Shown here: positions 44,399 through 53,596 of the stretch, piece after piece
How positions within the stretch are numbered: position 1 is the stretch's first letter
How the letters are laid out: each line of letters opens with the position of its first letter
Notes under the pieces: model-generated
What the model was told of the DNA's origin: nothing
The model's database searches: none
What the model saw: the letters and a program-made list of their open reading frames with translations, nothing else
Made by a program: the position numbers and the translations under genes
Assembly (NCBI RefSeq): GCF_014697585.1
Contig: NZ_JACJSB010000007.1
Span: 62,001 to 126,000, forward strand
Reading direction: 5' to 3'
DNA from: Dolichospermum sp. FACHB-1091
GTDB lineage: Bacteria; Cyanobacteriota; Cyanobacteriia; Cyanobacteriales; Nostocaceae
Length of the DNA: 64,000 nt

Positions 44399-45166
44399 TC
44401 AGTTTATTAAAGCAGTTTGACCCATACCCATAGCTGTTTTACGTCCTACTCCAGAAAAGACAGCAAACTTAGCTAAAACAGAGGCAATTCTGGCTTGTTC
44501 AGGGTCTGGAAACCGATATTTTATCCAGCCTTTTGCACCAATTTCCGCACCAGCTTCCATTTTTAAAGCATGGGTTTTCAGTTCAAAAGCAGAAATTAAA
44601 GCTTGCCATTGAACTTGAGGAAATTGCAATTCTGCTGGTGCAAATCTGTTCCAACGCCGAAGTAAATTATTAAATACTAAATCGGGTAATGGGAAAGGTT
44701 GGATATTTTGATTCTGCTTAAAACTGGTGGGGGAGAGAAATTGTAAAGTGATATCACTAGAAACTGATGTATTGGCCAATGTGGTGTAATTGGAGCAATC
44801 TACTAGAGGATGAGTTCCTGGTACTGAATAAATACTACGAATGACAAAGGGACATTTTCCTAAATAAATAGATTTATTGTGGGAAAATTCTATACCCCTT
44901 AACAAAGGTTGAATTAAATTACTCTCTAAAAGAGAAATCCGCACAATAAAATCATCACCTAGTTGTATACCTTCTTTGCGACGATAACCAATTAATTCTG
45001 ATAAGCTCAAAGGTGATTCTTGACTATCATGAACCGCTGTTGCTATTTGTGGATCTCCTAAACTTAACCATTGCATAACTTGAGCATGAATCGCTCTACC
45101 TAATGTACTGGGAATAGTGCTTTCACTAGCAGCACCTAATTGAATTACTAAACTTTGTAGAATCAT
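44399..45166 (-). CDS. cas6: CRISPR RNA endoribonuclease Cas6
   Basis: I place the start at the ATG at 45166 (MILQSLVIQLGAASEST), 4 bp after the csc1 stop; a longer frame would overlap csc1. 255 residues. The LGRAIHAQVMQWL helix near residues 27-39 carries a histidine often used in catalysis. A Gly-rich loop, FSGVGRKTAMGMGQ, at the C terminus is the hallmark of Cas6 RAMP folds. It would cut the pre-crRNA below the CCCC..GGGG hairpin and leave the ACTGAAAC handle. Confidence 0.9.
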   Translation of the reverse strand: MILQSLVIQLGAASESTIPSTLGRAIHAQVMQWLSLGDPQIATAVHDSQESPLSLSELIGYRRKEGIQLGDDFIVRISLLESNLIQPLLRGIEFSHNKSIYLGKCPFVIRSIYSVPGTHPLVDCSNYTTLANTSVSSDITLQFLSPTSFKQNQNIQPFPLPDLVFNNLLRRWNRFAPAELQFPQVQWQALISAFELKTHALKMEAGAEIGAKGWIKYRFPDPEQARIASVLAKFAVFSGVGRKTAMGMGQTALIN

Positions 45167-45170
45167 AATT

Positions 45171-45893
45171 TTAGGAAGATACAACTGTACTCGCACCATA
45201 AGCTACCCCTACAGGTAAACAAGTTTGATCGGGTAACTGATAATAATCTCCAGTTAGTTGAGCTTGGCTAACTAAACTTGCTGGAGGCATAACAATTCGG
45301 TTGTAAAGCAATAATTTGGTTGATAGGGATAAATCCAAAGGATTTAAAGGATGTTTGCTAATATATTGTCCTGATTTTTCTTTAATATCTGTGATCTCGC
45401 TATTTTCAACTCGTATTTTAGATGACCATTTTCCTAATCTAATCCACTTGGGAATTTTGATAGTTGAACGAGCCATAATATAAGTCTGATAGTGACTACC
45501 TACAGCCAATTCTTTAGCCCTACCATAGTTAACAGGGTAATTGCGTTTTGCTCCTTCACCACCAAATTGTGCAGATTTTCCATAATAGGAAACTTGGGCT
45601 GCTTTAAAAGTGTTCACTTGATAGGACCAACTAATCGGTAAAGCCGGAAAAACATAAATCCCAGCTTCATTTAGATGTAAAAGATTTTGTTCTTGACCAG
45701 AATCTAAATAACTGGGTTTTTGGGCATTTATACCTTTTAAGCGATAAGGTCTAGGAATATAAGCAGTTTCAAAAAAGGCAAAACTTAGCGCCCAATTGTG
45801 TAGATATTTCTCGGTTTCGTAGAGAATACCCATTTCCCGACTGGCAAAAAAAACATTATCGTGTAAAGTTAAATCACATTTGTAAACAATCAT
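45171..45893 (-). CDS. csc1: Type I-D effector subunit Csc1 (Cas5d-like)
   Basis: A 240-residue RAMP protein, MIVYKCDLTLHDNVFFASRE, the usual Csc1 opening. In the type I-D complex it holds the crRNA 5' handle and contacts Cas10d at the PAM end. Other recognisable segments are ETEKYLHNWALSFAF and YIPRPYRLKGI, and a late LTGDYYQLPD. It is separated from csc2 by a 350 bp block holding a 4 x 78 bp tandem repeat, an unusual break within a cas operon. Confidence 0.92.
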   Translation of the reverse strand: MIVYKCDLTLHDNVFFASREMGILYETEKYLHNWALSFAFFETAYIPRPYRLKGINAQKPSYLDSGQEQNLLHLNEAGIYVFPALPISWSYQVNTFKAAQVSYYGKSAQFGGEGAKRNYPVNYGRAKELAVGSHYQTYIMARSTIKIPKWIRLGKWSSKIRVENSEITDIKEKSGQYISKHPLNPLDLSLSTKLLLYNRIVMPPASLVSQAQLTGDYYQLPDQTCLPVGVAYGASTVVSS

Positions 45894-45920
45894 ATTGTTT
45901 AAAGTTTGGTAATTAGAAAT

Positions 45921-46232
45921 GTTTTGACCTCTACCTAACCCTCTCCTAGAAGGAGAGGGAACAGGAAGAAAAATTGCTAAATGTTAGGTTTCCTTAATGT
46001 TTTGACCTCTACCTAACCCTCTCCTACAAGGAGAGGGAACAAGAAGAAAAATTGCTAAATGTTGGGTTTCCTTAATGTTTTGACCTCTACCTAACTCTCT
46101 CCTCCAAGGAGAGGGAACAAGAAGAAAAATTGCTAAATGTTGGGTTTCCTTAATGTTTTGACCTCTACCTAACCCTCTCCTCCAAGGAGAGGGAACAAGA
46201 AGAAAAATTGCTAAATGTTGGGTTTCCTTTGT
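45921..46232. repeat. 4 x 78 bp tandem repeat between csc2 and csc1
   Basis: Four nearly identical 78 bp units start at 45921, 45999, 46077 and 46155 with GTTTTGACCTCTACCTAACC. Each contains a hairpin of the form CCCTCTCCTNNAAGGAGAGGG, and each ends with AAATTGCTAAATGTTGGGTT. Units differ at a few bases, mostly in the hairpin loop and its flanks. Because 78 is a multiple of three, open frames run through, but the repeats look non-coding. It sits in the middle of the cas operon. Confidence 0.95.
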
Positions 46233-46241
46233 CAACCCAAC

Positions 46242-47261
46242 CTACTTGTTACTTTTAGCCTTTTTAGCTACTGCACCAAAGGTTTCCGCGTAGGCTTTTG
46301 TCTGTTGGTATAAGGTAGAAATGGTACTTTTTAACTGAGATTCGTCTTGATAAATAGCCGAAACTTTAGTCAATAAATCCGTTAATTGAGAACCCATAAT
46401 TACCTGATTTTTCCGCACTGGTTCATTATTCAATAAATTGTTAGTCACCTCTATCGCTTTTTTGATAATATCAGCAATTGGGGCATGAAAATCTGGTTTT
46501 AAGCCATCATATAATGCTTGGGTAAAATGCAAATTACTAAAGATTTCACCATCACATAAAACAATACCAATAATATGATTTGACATTGTTCCTGTCCGTG
46601 ATTCCTGTGCGCCATAACGTCGGGTTCTGAGGAGATTTCCTAACACATATAAAAAACCTTCAAATGTTGGATCTCGCAAAGTTTCCACAGTGGGAAATGA
46701 GATTTCTGGGAGAATATGGTCTAATTCATTAATTGATGATCTTACTTTGTTATTGTCGGTTCTTTTAGGATCATCATAATCTAACATCATTGTTCCTGTT
46801 TCACTTAAAGCATTAAAGGTCAAACTCTTATGGGAATCTTCATAAGGAGTTAAAGAAAAAGCTGAATCAGAATAAAGTTTAGAACGTTCTGAACCACTAT
46901 CACCAACAGCAAATCCATAAATGATACAATCTGGACATTTACCACAAAATTGTTCCGAACCGTATCTACAAAAATTTTCAGCTTTCTTATCTTCTGAGTT
47001 GATAAAATTTAATGAACGTAAAAGTTCTCTCCCAACTAATCGCTCAGGACTAACTTGTTTGCGTTTAAACATCACTAACCGACTGATAGGATCGGGAGTT
47101 TCTAAACCAGCTTGAGTGCGTGCAGTATTGAGAACTCCATCAGTTTGAAATACTGGAAAAGATTGACTATGACGCAACATCAAAAAGTGGACATATTTAC
47201 CAGATGCTAATCGAGGAAAAGTGGTGTGAAATTCAGATTTGATCGTGTTTAAAATGCTCAT
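46242..47261 (-). CDS. csc2: Type I-D backbone protein Csc2 (Cas7d)
   Basis: A 339-residue RAMP protein that forms the helical crRNA-binding backbone. It starts MSILNTIKSEFHTTFPRLAS, the typical Csc2 opening, and has GKYVHFLMLRHSQSFPVF and VLNTARTQAG. A probable zinc site is CRYGSEQFCGKCPDCIIYG (about 98-116). RTRRYGAQESRTGTMSNHIIG is strongly conserved. It starts 12 bp after the cas10d stop. The tandem repeat follows its own stop. Confidence 0.95.
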   Translation of the reverse strand: MSILNTIKSEFHTTFPRLASGKYVHFLMLRHSQSFPVFQTDGVLNTARTQAGLETPDPISRLVMFKRKQVSPERLVGRELLRSLNFINSEDKKAENFCRYGSEQFCGKCPDCIIYGFAVGDSGSERSKLYSDSAFSLTPYEDSHKSLTFNALSETGTMMLDYDDPKRTDNNKVRSSINELDHILPEISFPTVETLRDPTFEGFLYVLGNLLRTRRYGAQESRTGTMSNHIIGIVLCDGEIFSNLHFTQALYDGLKPDFHAPIADIIKKAIEVTNNLLNNEPVRKNQVIMGSQLTDLLTKVSAIYQDESQLKSTISTLYQQTKAYAETFGAVAKKAKSNK

Positions 47262-47273
47262 GTTTTTAATTCC

Positions 47274-50231
47274 TTATGATTCAGGTTTTTCAGTATTTTT
47301 TGCTTGTAAAGCTAACCAACGATAGGCAAATTCCGCACCAGATTTAATACGGTTACGGTTTTCTTGGAGTAGTGCGCGATCGCCCTTATAAAGCCCCAAG
47401 AATAAATCATTAACACAGGTAGTCATAAACTGATGAATTGCCATTAATTCCTGATTTTTTCGCTCAGAATATTCCACAGTTTTATTCATTAACAATGGAC
47501 GTTTATAAGGTTCTTGTCTTTCCAAAGCGTCATATAATTGACCAGCACCTTGTAAGATCATATCCTCAGTTTCCAAGTGGTCAGGAACAGTTAAAATTAC
47601 CTCCAATGCTTTAGAAATAGGTAACAGAATTGAGTGACTAGATTCACCAACATTTACTTGATAAAATTGGCGATATTCTGTCACAATTCGCTCGATTAAT
47701 TTGAGTTTTTCCTGCATTTGCTTGTCTCCTTTTACCCAGGTTTGGGCATAATTCCAAATTCGTTTAACATCTTCTGGTCCTGGTTCTTTTTTAGTATTAC
47801 GAAAGCCTTCATCAGCAATAGCAAAGATATTTAAAACGTCTGTCACTAAATCTCTCACTGTTCCGTTTAATGCTTGCCATCTTGCATCGGGTTTTTTACT
47901 CCTATTATCTAAATGTAAACTGTAGGTAATTAATAACCTATTTAAACCAGGTGATAGCTCCTGTATTCTGACATTTGATGATGTATTTAATAACTGCCAA
48001 AATCCTGCCGCACCATCTAAAACAGCCGATTCTAAAAACTCCTGATCACTTGCATAAACAGGATCAGGACTGCTAGTAGCAACGACTTTTACACCTAATA
48101 AAAGTGGTAAAGATAATGCTAAAAAAATCGGTTCTACCCACGCGTCGGTAATAGTTTTACCTCTGGTTGTGGTGTAAGTCATGGCCATAAATGGCAAGTC
48201 TGTAACTGAATAATTTTTAGTCTTTTTAAATCTTCCCGGTTGCAAATCATCATCTTCTCTCCAAGGTAAATTTTGTAATCCTTGATATCGCATTCCTGCA
48301 TCTAACCAATGTTTACGCACATCCCACAAATTAATTCTTTTAAATTCCTTCACTAATACCCTCACAGCTTTAGCTACTTGAGGAGAATAAACATAAGCTG
48401 GAAAGATGTAAAGAAATACTGGTTGTTGTTCCTCTAATTTTCCTGGAGGTGCGCCTAAAAATGCCTGACGTAATAACATTTCTAAAGACCAAATTTTAGA
48501 TATTCCTCGTTTAATTCTGCCTCCTCCCAAGGCATTTTTATTACTATATTGTTGAGGTTTAAACAAAACCACAGTATCTAATTGTTCTTCTGCTAATGCT
48601 TCTCCACTACTTAAGGAACACATCACTTGATTAGTAATTTTAGCTTGGGTATAAGCTGTTAATTCTTGAGTGAAATTGCCGTTTTTATCCCCAGTGGTGA
48701 ATATTTCCAAATATTGGGCTAAATAATCAATAAATGCCTGATATGTAGGACTACTATTTTCAGCCAGTAATTTATTTTCTTCAGCCCAATTTGCTAATTT
48801 ATTCGCTAATTTTTGCAAATATTCCTTAACTTGTATTTCGTCTAAAGTAGGATGTTTAGCAACATAATAAGCTGCCACTTGATACCAACCATAATTAACT
48901 CCTCCCGCTTGTTTTTGTGTCACTTCTGGGGATATTTCTGAAGTTAATTCTAAGGTATTGAGTATCCAATTGATATAATCTGAAGAGTTAGCAAAAAACT
49001 CTTTTTGAGCTAAAATGATAAACTCTGCTAATCTATCAGCACGAATATCTGCACCAGTGTTTAAAAACTGTTTTTGTGGTTCGGTTAAATCTAACTTTTC
49101 TAATCTTTTTGGTGTTGCAGGTGATTTAATATTAGCAACTTTCACCTGTACAACTTCAGGAAGTTGACAAATTAAATCTTTGGGTGTGAATAATTCTAAG
49201 GTTTGGGGAGCAATCTTTAAACCTTTTCCATCCCGGACAAAACCCACATCACCACTTTGAAAATATGTAGCTAGTCCTTTTTGATTATTTTCCTCATCTC
49301 CATGAATTAAGTTTCCCCAAACTGCTGTTTGTACATCTGTAAATTTTGGTGTAGTTACATCATTGGGTGCTAAATAAACAACACCTTGGGCAAAACAAAG
49401 AACTTCTTCCCATCCTAATTGACGGGCAAAATTAACTACTGCATTATGGATTTGGTTAGTAATTAACCCCCGACAATCTCGCAGACGATGATAAACTAAT
49501 TTCTTGGAAATCTTTAACCAAAATAAATGATCTCGTAATCTATCCCCTTTTGTGGTCGTGATAATTTGTGCCGGATCAGATATATGGACTGCGATATCAC
49601 CAAAGGCTAATAAATGGCGTAAAATATCAGTCAAACGCTTATCATGAATGGTAAATTGTCTTTGCTCATTTTCCCATAGGGTAATAATGGAACTACTATC
49701 TACAGTAAACTGGGTATTTTGCGCTAAAAAGGCTATTTCCAACAGATAATCTTGCCACTCTGACCAAAATTCTGTAAAGTTTAATTTTGTCCCTAACTCA
49801 CTACATAAATTAATAATTTCCTCAATTTCATGGGCTTGTGGTGGTGGTTGTTCTTCTCCTTGTCCTCTTACATATTTATTATAGTCATGTAATGCAATTC
49901 CCAAACACAATAATTTTTTTTCCTCATCTTTTAATTGTTGACGTGGTGATAAATGTAAGCTCAAATTCCAAGCAATTAATAACCCATTTAAAACATGAAC
50001 TAACAAACTTTGATCAGATTTATTTGCCCAATTTTTAGCATTTTCATGGGCATATTTATTACCTTGTTTTACTAAGTTTTGATAGTGGAGAATTTCCGAA
50101 CCACCCATAGCAGGAATGAGTCCAAATTCTCTTTCCATGACTGGTAAAATAGTGTTAATAAACGAGGTTAAAATCGGATCTGTATCTGCTGGTAAAGTTT
50201 CAATCAGTAAGGCTTGTAATAATGTAGGCAT
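47274..50231 (-). CDS. cas10d: Type I-D large subunit Cas10d (Csc3) with HD nuclease domain
   Basis: 985 residues. The N-terminal HD domain shows LLVHVLNGLLIAWNL and LGIALHDYNKY, with the His-Asp pair at 115-116. In type I-D this HD nuclease is part of Cas10d instead of Cas3. A palm-like region and a long helical C terminus follow, with KRGISKIWSLEMLLRQAFLG and LLLGVKVVATSSPDPVY as family segments. I see no GGDD cyclase motif, as expected for Cas10d. It recognises the PAM and anchors the effector complex. cas3' lies 28 bp upstream. Confidence 0.94.
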   Translation of the reverse strand: MPTLLQALLIETLPADTDPILTSFINTILPVMEREFGLIPAMGGSEILHYQNLVKQGNKYAHENAKNWANKSDQSLLVHVLNGLLIAWNLSLHLSPRQQLKDEEKKLLCLGIALHDYNKYVRGQGEEQPPPQAHEIEEIINLCSELGTKLNFTEFWSEWQDYLLEIAFLAQNTQFTVDSSSIITLWENEQRQFTIHDKRLTDILRHLLAFGDIAVHISDPAQIITTTKGDRLRDHLFWLKISKKLVYHRLRDCRGLITNQIHNAVVNFARQLGWEEVLCFAQGVVYLAPNDVTTPKFTDVQTAVWGNLIHGDEENNQKGLATYFQSGDVGFVRDGKGLKIAPQTLELFTPKDLICQLPEVVQVKVANIKSPATPKRLEKLDLTEPQKQFLNTGADIRADRLAEFIILAQKEFFANSSDYINWILNTLELTSEISPEVTQKQAGGVNYGWYQVAAYYVAKHPTLDEIQVKEYLQKLANKLANWAEENKLLAENSSPTYQAFIDYLAQYLEIFTTGDKNGNFTQELTAYTQAKITNQVMCSLSSGEALAEEQLDTVVLFKPQQYSNKNALGGGRIKRGISKIWSLEMLLRQAFLGAPPGKLEEQQPVFLYIFPAYVYSPQVAKAVRVLVKEFKRINLWDVRKHWLDAGMRYQGLQNLPWREDDDLQPGRFKKTKNYSVTDLPFMAMTYTTTRGKTITDAWVEPIFLALSLPLLLGVKVVATSSPDPVYASDQEFLESAVLDGAAGFWQLLNTSSNVRIQELSPGLNRLLITYSLHLDNRSKKPDARWQALNGTVRDLVTDVLNIFAIADEGFRNTKKEPGPEDVKRIWNYAQTWVKGDKQMQEKLKLIERIVTEYRQFYQVNVGESSHSILLPISKALEVILTVPDHLETEDMILQGAGQLYDALERQEPYKRPLLMNKTVEYSERKNQELMAIHQFMTTCVNDLFLGLYKGDRALLQENRNRIKSGAEFAYRWLALQAKNTEKPES

Positions 50232-50259
50232 AGTGTTTAAATCACTTTATTTGTGGTTT

Positions 50260-52389
50260 TCAAAAAATGTAAGGTTTACTTCTTTCGCAAGGTCTAATTT
50301 TCCATTTGATAGCTTCTAATAATAAAGCATCTTGATTGAAAGCACAAGCATAAAATTGTCCATCACTGTCTTTGAGTCTATACAGTCCAAAGGTAGGACT
50401 TAAATACAAAGTCCGGCTAATTTCCCAATGACTATTATTAGGAGTACGGTTAACTGGGACTAAAAAAGCTAGTAATTTTTGCCCCTTTAAACAACGACCA
50501 ACTTCTGTTTGTGGATGTCCAGTAATATTGAGTTTATCCACAAAAGTAAGAATACATTGTTTAAGTTCATCACTAGAGCGATCGCTTTCTAATTCAATAT
50601 TAAATCTTTTATCTGACCATTTTTGAATTTTCAGATAAACTTGAATATATTTCTCTGGAAATTCTGTGTGGGGATGACCAGCATTTACCGCAGCTTGTAA
50701 AAACTCATCCCTGTCAATTATTTCTACTTCTGCATAAGCTAATAACCTCAACAAATCATAGGTGTAAAAACGTCCTTCATCCCACACCGCAGCTTGTAAA
50801 TCAGAACCACCTCTAAACCTTAATAATTCCTGTTGTACCGCTTTACCTACTCCTTTTTCATCCTTACCTAAAGCAAACCAATGTCCACGTTTTTTATCCA
50901 GTTGTTCACCGTAAACCAAACGTAAATTTTCAGATATTCTATCTTTTAATTTTTCTACAACTATTTGTTTTTTCTCCTTATTATTAGTCATATTAAATAA
51001 CATTCCTTGTGCTTGTAAAGCCCCCCAATATTTAGGATATTCCGTACAAAATTGAGGTTTATTAAACACTATCTCAATAATTTCTCTAAACTGATCACGA
51101 CTATATTCTAAATCAGTTAGTTCTGCTTCTAATCTCGATTTAATCCAAGGGGTACGACCAGATAAAAGTACAAAAGCCTGATATTGATTAAATCCTGGAT
51201 GACGACCTAAACGCCCCAAACGCTGAATAAATGTGGCAGAATCACTCGCTTCAAAAATTAATAAATGAATGCGAAAATCTACACCAACATCAACCGCAGA
51301 AGTACCAACAATTAATACAGATTGCTGAGAATTTTTTAACTCATCATGTATTTTTTCTCTTTCTTGTTTATCAATTCTACCACTAATTTCTCTAACTTCA
51401 ACATCAGGCATTAATTTCCGTAATTCTCTGACAGTTCTACTCACTAAAGCCACAGAATTAAGAATAATTCCTCCTCTACCTTTACCTTCTTGATTTAAAA
51501 GATCACTAATTTTTTCAGCTTCTTGAATTAACCAGCTACAAGAATCAATATCTCTGTCTAATTGTACAAATTCTAAACTAATAGGTTGACAAATTTGCCG
51601 ATATCCAGGTGTAGGTTGATTTTCATATTTTCCCTCTATTAATGTTACGTTAAAACCAGCGGTTTTCAAGAGTTTAATAAATTCTTTATTGGGAGTTGCG
51701 GAAGTAAATAAAACTCGCATCGGTCGTTTTTGCGGACGATTATGGCGAATTAGTAATAAACTATTGAGAATTGCAGCTTCTTGATGTGAACCAAAAATAT
51801 GAAATTCATCAGCTATATATAAATCTGGATTTCTACCTAAAGTAATTGCTAATTCTGAACGACTATAAGCAGGATTTTGATAACGAGAATGGGTAACTAA
51901 ATGGAAAATATCAGGATTGGTAAGAATTACATATTTATGTTTAAGAATAAATAGTAATTCTTTAAATTTATTACTCTTTTCCCCTCGTTCTACTAATTCT
52001 GCTAACTTCGCACCATAAAGACTTTCTACATCATCAATTTCTGAGAGATTGAATTTTTTATAATAATCAACAATCTGTCTTGTTTGATCTGCAACTAATT
52101 CAATGGTAGGATAAAGTGATATTACTTGAAAATCACTATTTAATAAACTTGCTAAATAAGCAGCTAATGATTTACCGTCTCCTGTAGCAGAGGTATTAAA
52201 TATAATTTCTGCATTACTGTTAATAATGGCGTTATAAGTTTCCGCTTGATGAGAAGATAAAGGACAATGATTACCTTCTCCAAAATTGGGCGCTTGTTGT
52301 TTGACTTTGCAGAGTTGCAGACATCCCAAAGCACAAGCCCCCACACCCCCATTCAATTTGGAGTATAATGGCAGTAAAGAAATTTTCAC
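50260..52389 (-). CDS. cas3: Type I-D helicase Cas3' (no HD domain)
   Basis: 709 residues from a GTG at 52389 (reading MKISLLPLYSKLNGGVGACA, the expected I-D beginning). SF2 helicase motifs: motif I SATGDGKSLAA (67-77), motif II ADEFH (193-197), motif III FTSATPN, and motif VI IQRLGRLGRHPG. The cysteines in ALGCLQLC are typical of I-D Cas3'. No HD nuclease is fused; that is on Cas10d. It unwinds target DNA after Cascade binding. It is the first gene of the cas operon, so its promoter lies in 52390-52824. Confidence 0.94.
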   Translation of the reverse strand: MKISLLPLYSKLNGGVGACALGCLQLCKVKQQAPNFGEGNHCPLSSHQAETYNAIINSNAEIIFNTSATGDGKSLAAYLASLLNSDFQVISLYPTIELVADQTRQIVDYYKKFNLSEIDDVESLYGAKLAELVERGEKSNKFKELLFILKHKYVILTNPDIFHLVTHSRYQNPAYSRSELAITLGRNPDLYIADEFHIFGSHQEAAILNSLLLIRHNRPQKRPMRVLFTSATPNKEFIKLLKTAGFNVTLIEGKYENQPTPGYRQICQPISLEFVQLDRDIDSCSWLIQEAEKISDLLNQEGKGRGGIILNSVALVSRTVRELRKLMPDVEVREISGRIDKQEREKIHDELKNSQQSVLIVGTSAVDVGVDFRIHLLIFEASDSATFIQRLGRLGRHPGFNQYQAFVLLSGRTPWIKSRLEAELTDLEYSRDQFREIIEIVFNKPQFCTEYPKYWGALQAQGMLFNMTNNKEKKQIVVEKLKDRISENLRLVYGEQLDKKRGHWFALGKDEKGVGKAVQQELLRFRGGSDLQAAVWDEGRFYTYDLLRLLAYAEVEIIDRDEFLQAAVNAGHPHTEFPEKYIQVYLKIQKWSDKRFNIELESDRSSDELKQCILTFVDKLNITGHPQTEVGRCLKGQKLLAFLVPVNRTPNNSHWEISRTLYLSPTFGLYRLKDSDGQFYACAFNQDALLLEAIKWKIRPCERSKPYIF

Positions 52390-52515
52390 TGTAGTTAGGT
52401 ATTTGTTGGATGAGACTAATATAATACTTTTGGAAACCGAGTTGTTATCAAAAAATGACTATATCTCAAAATTTTTGGGTAATATTCAAAAAAAATTACC
52501 CCCTAAGGAAATAAA

Positions 52516-52571
52516 GCTAGGGAATTAATTCCTTATCTAAAAGCTAAAGTCATCTAAAAATGACTGAATAC
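52516..52571 (+). repeat. Two-hairpin dispersed repeat, copy 2
   Basis: The sequence runs TAGGGAATTAATTCCTTA, then CTAAAAGCTAA, then AGTCATCTAAAAATGACT and GAATAC. It has the same order of hairpins and linker as copy 1 at 25386-25440. It faces copy 3 across 37 bp. Confidence 0.55.
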
Positions 52572-52608
52572 AATTAAGATTCAGCAGATATGGTCATTTT
52601 AATATTTT

Positions 52609-52663
52609 ATATTCAGTGTGCTTTAGTACACTTTAGCTATTAGCCCGGAAATTCATTTCCGGG
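52609..52663 (-). repeat. Two-hairpin dispersed repeat, copy 3 (inverted)
   Basis: Read on the minus strand it gives CCCGGAAATGAATTTCCGGG, then CTAATAGCTAA, then AGTGTACTAAAGCACACT and GAATAT. Relative to copy 1 both stems differ at several bases yet remain paired, which argues that the folded structure matters. Confidence 0.6.
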
Positions 52664-52824
52664 TGGATATGGTGGGTAACAATGATTTAAAAATGCTACA
52701 AACTACTATAAATGTTATTGGTGCTAAAGATACTCGAATTAGCGTATATAAAGCCTTTAAAGCAATTAAAACTAAATAATAGCATTAAGCGATCGCTTTC
52801 AGATTCCTACCTATATTCATATTC

Positions 52825-53442
52825 TCATTTCCAAAGTTCAGTTAAATCCAAAATAAACCCAGGTAAAATATCTTCCCCAGACAAACTCGTAGGATGTTCT
52901 AAAATTTCCACATCTTTACCTGGACGATAAATTTCTACTCGTTGATTTTTTTGATCAATCAACCAACCTAAACTAGCACCATTTTCTATATATTCCCTCA
53001 TTTTAGATTGTAATTTTTCCAAGGAATCTGTTTTAGAACGTAGTTCTAGAACAAAATCAGGACAAATAGGTGCAAAACTTTCCTTTTGTTCTAAACTGAG
53101 AGTATCCCATTTTTCTTGTTTTATCCAAGCTGCATCAGGAGAGCGATCGCTACCATTAGGAAGATGAAAACCAGTGGAAGAATCAAACGCTTCTCCCAAT
53201 TTAGTTTGACGATTCCAAAACCATAATTGTCCAGCAATATCAAAATTTATTTTTCCAGTATAACTTCCAGTTGGAGGCATAATAATTAACTCTCCCGTAG
53301 CATTTCTTTCTAATTGTAAATCTCTGTTAGCAAGCGCTAAATCCAAAAACTGCTCATGGGAAATTTTCAATTTTATTGTAGTAGGAATATTGAGCATAAC
53401 TGTTGAATAAATATTAGTTTTTACATTAGTTTGTGCCATCAT
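52825..53442 (-). CDS. Uma2/DUF820 family PD-(D/E)XK endonuclease-like protein
   Basis: 205 residues. The family pattern is visible: ISHEQFLDLALANRDLQLER, then GELIIMPPTGSYTGKIN, then GEAFDSSTGFHLPNGSDRSP, the acidic core SPDAAWI and CPDFVLELRS, and finally MREYIENGASLGWLIDQKNQ. These match the Uma2 (DUF820) fold of the restriction endonuclease superfamily, very numerous in cyanobacteria and mostly of unknown function. It lies between the cas operon and the WYL regulator. The family is so common that a link to CRISPR is not implied. Confidence 0.9.
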   Translation of the reverse strand: MMAQTNVKTNIYSTVMLNIPTTIKLKISHEQFLDLALANRDLQLERNATGELIIMPPTGSYTGKINFDIAGQLWFWNRQTKLGEAFDSSTGFHLPNGSDRSPDAAWIKQEKWDTLSLEQKESFAPICPDFVLELRSKTDSLEKLQSKMREYIENGASLGWLIDQKNQRVEIYRPGKDVEILEHPTSLSGEDILPGFILDLTELWK

Positions 53443-53596
53443 TCCCTCCTAATTCTTTTTGTATTAGTTACAAATTAACATTGAAAACACAGAATTAATC
53501 CTATTAATCCTACAGTTAGGCGATCGCTTGCATATTCTCATTTATAGACATAAAATACCAGTTAAAATCTCATCTCAACCTCATAAATCTAATCAA

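Larger units (their letters stand above)
52390..52824. other. cas operon promoter region with paired hairpin repeats
   Basis: 435 bp between cas3' and the Uma2-like gene. Two inverted copies of a two-hairpin repeat (52516-52571 and 52609-52663) occupy the middle. AT-rich stretches near 52400-52500 could form the minus-strand cas promoter. A 36-codon frame starting at the ATG near 52669 (MLQTTINVIGAKDTRISVYK in its latter part) looks protein-like but I do not recognise it; it may be a gene remnant. Confidence 0.5.

Noticed and set aside
45984-46235. 83-codon open frame with repeated KETQHLAIFLLVPSP
   Set aside because: It is produced by the 78 bp tandem repeat, whose period is a multiple of three; no ribosome-binding site or homologous protein is evident.
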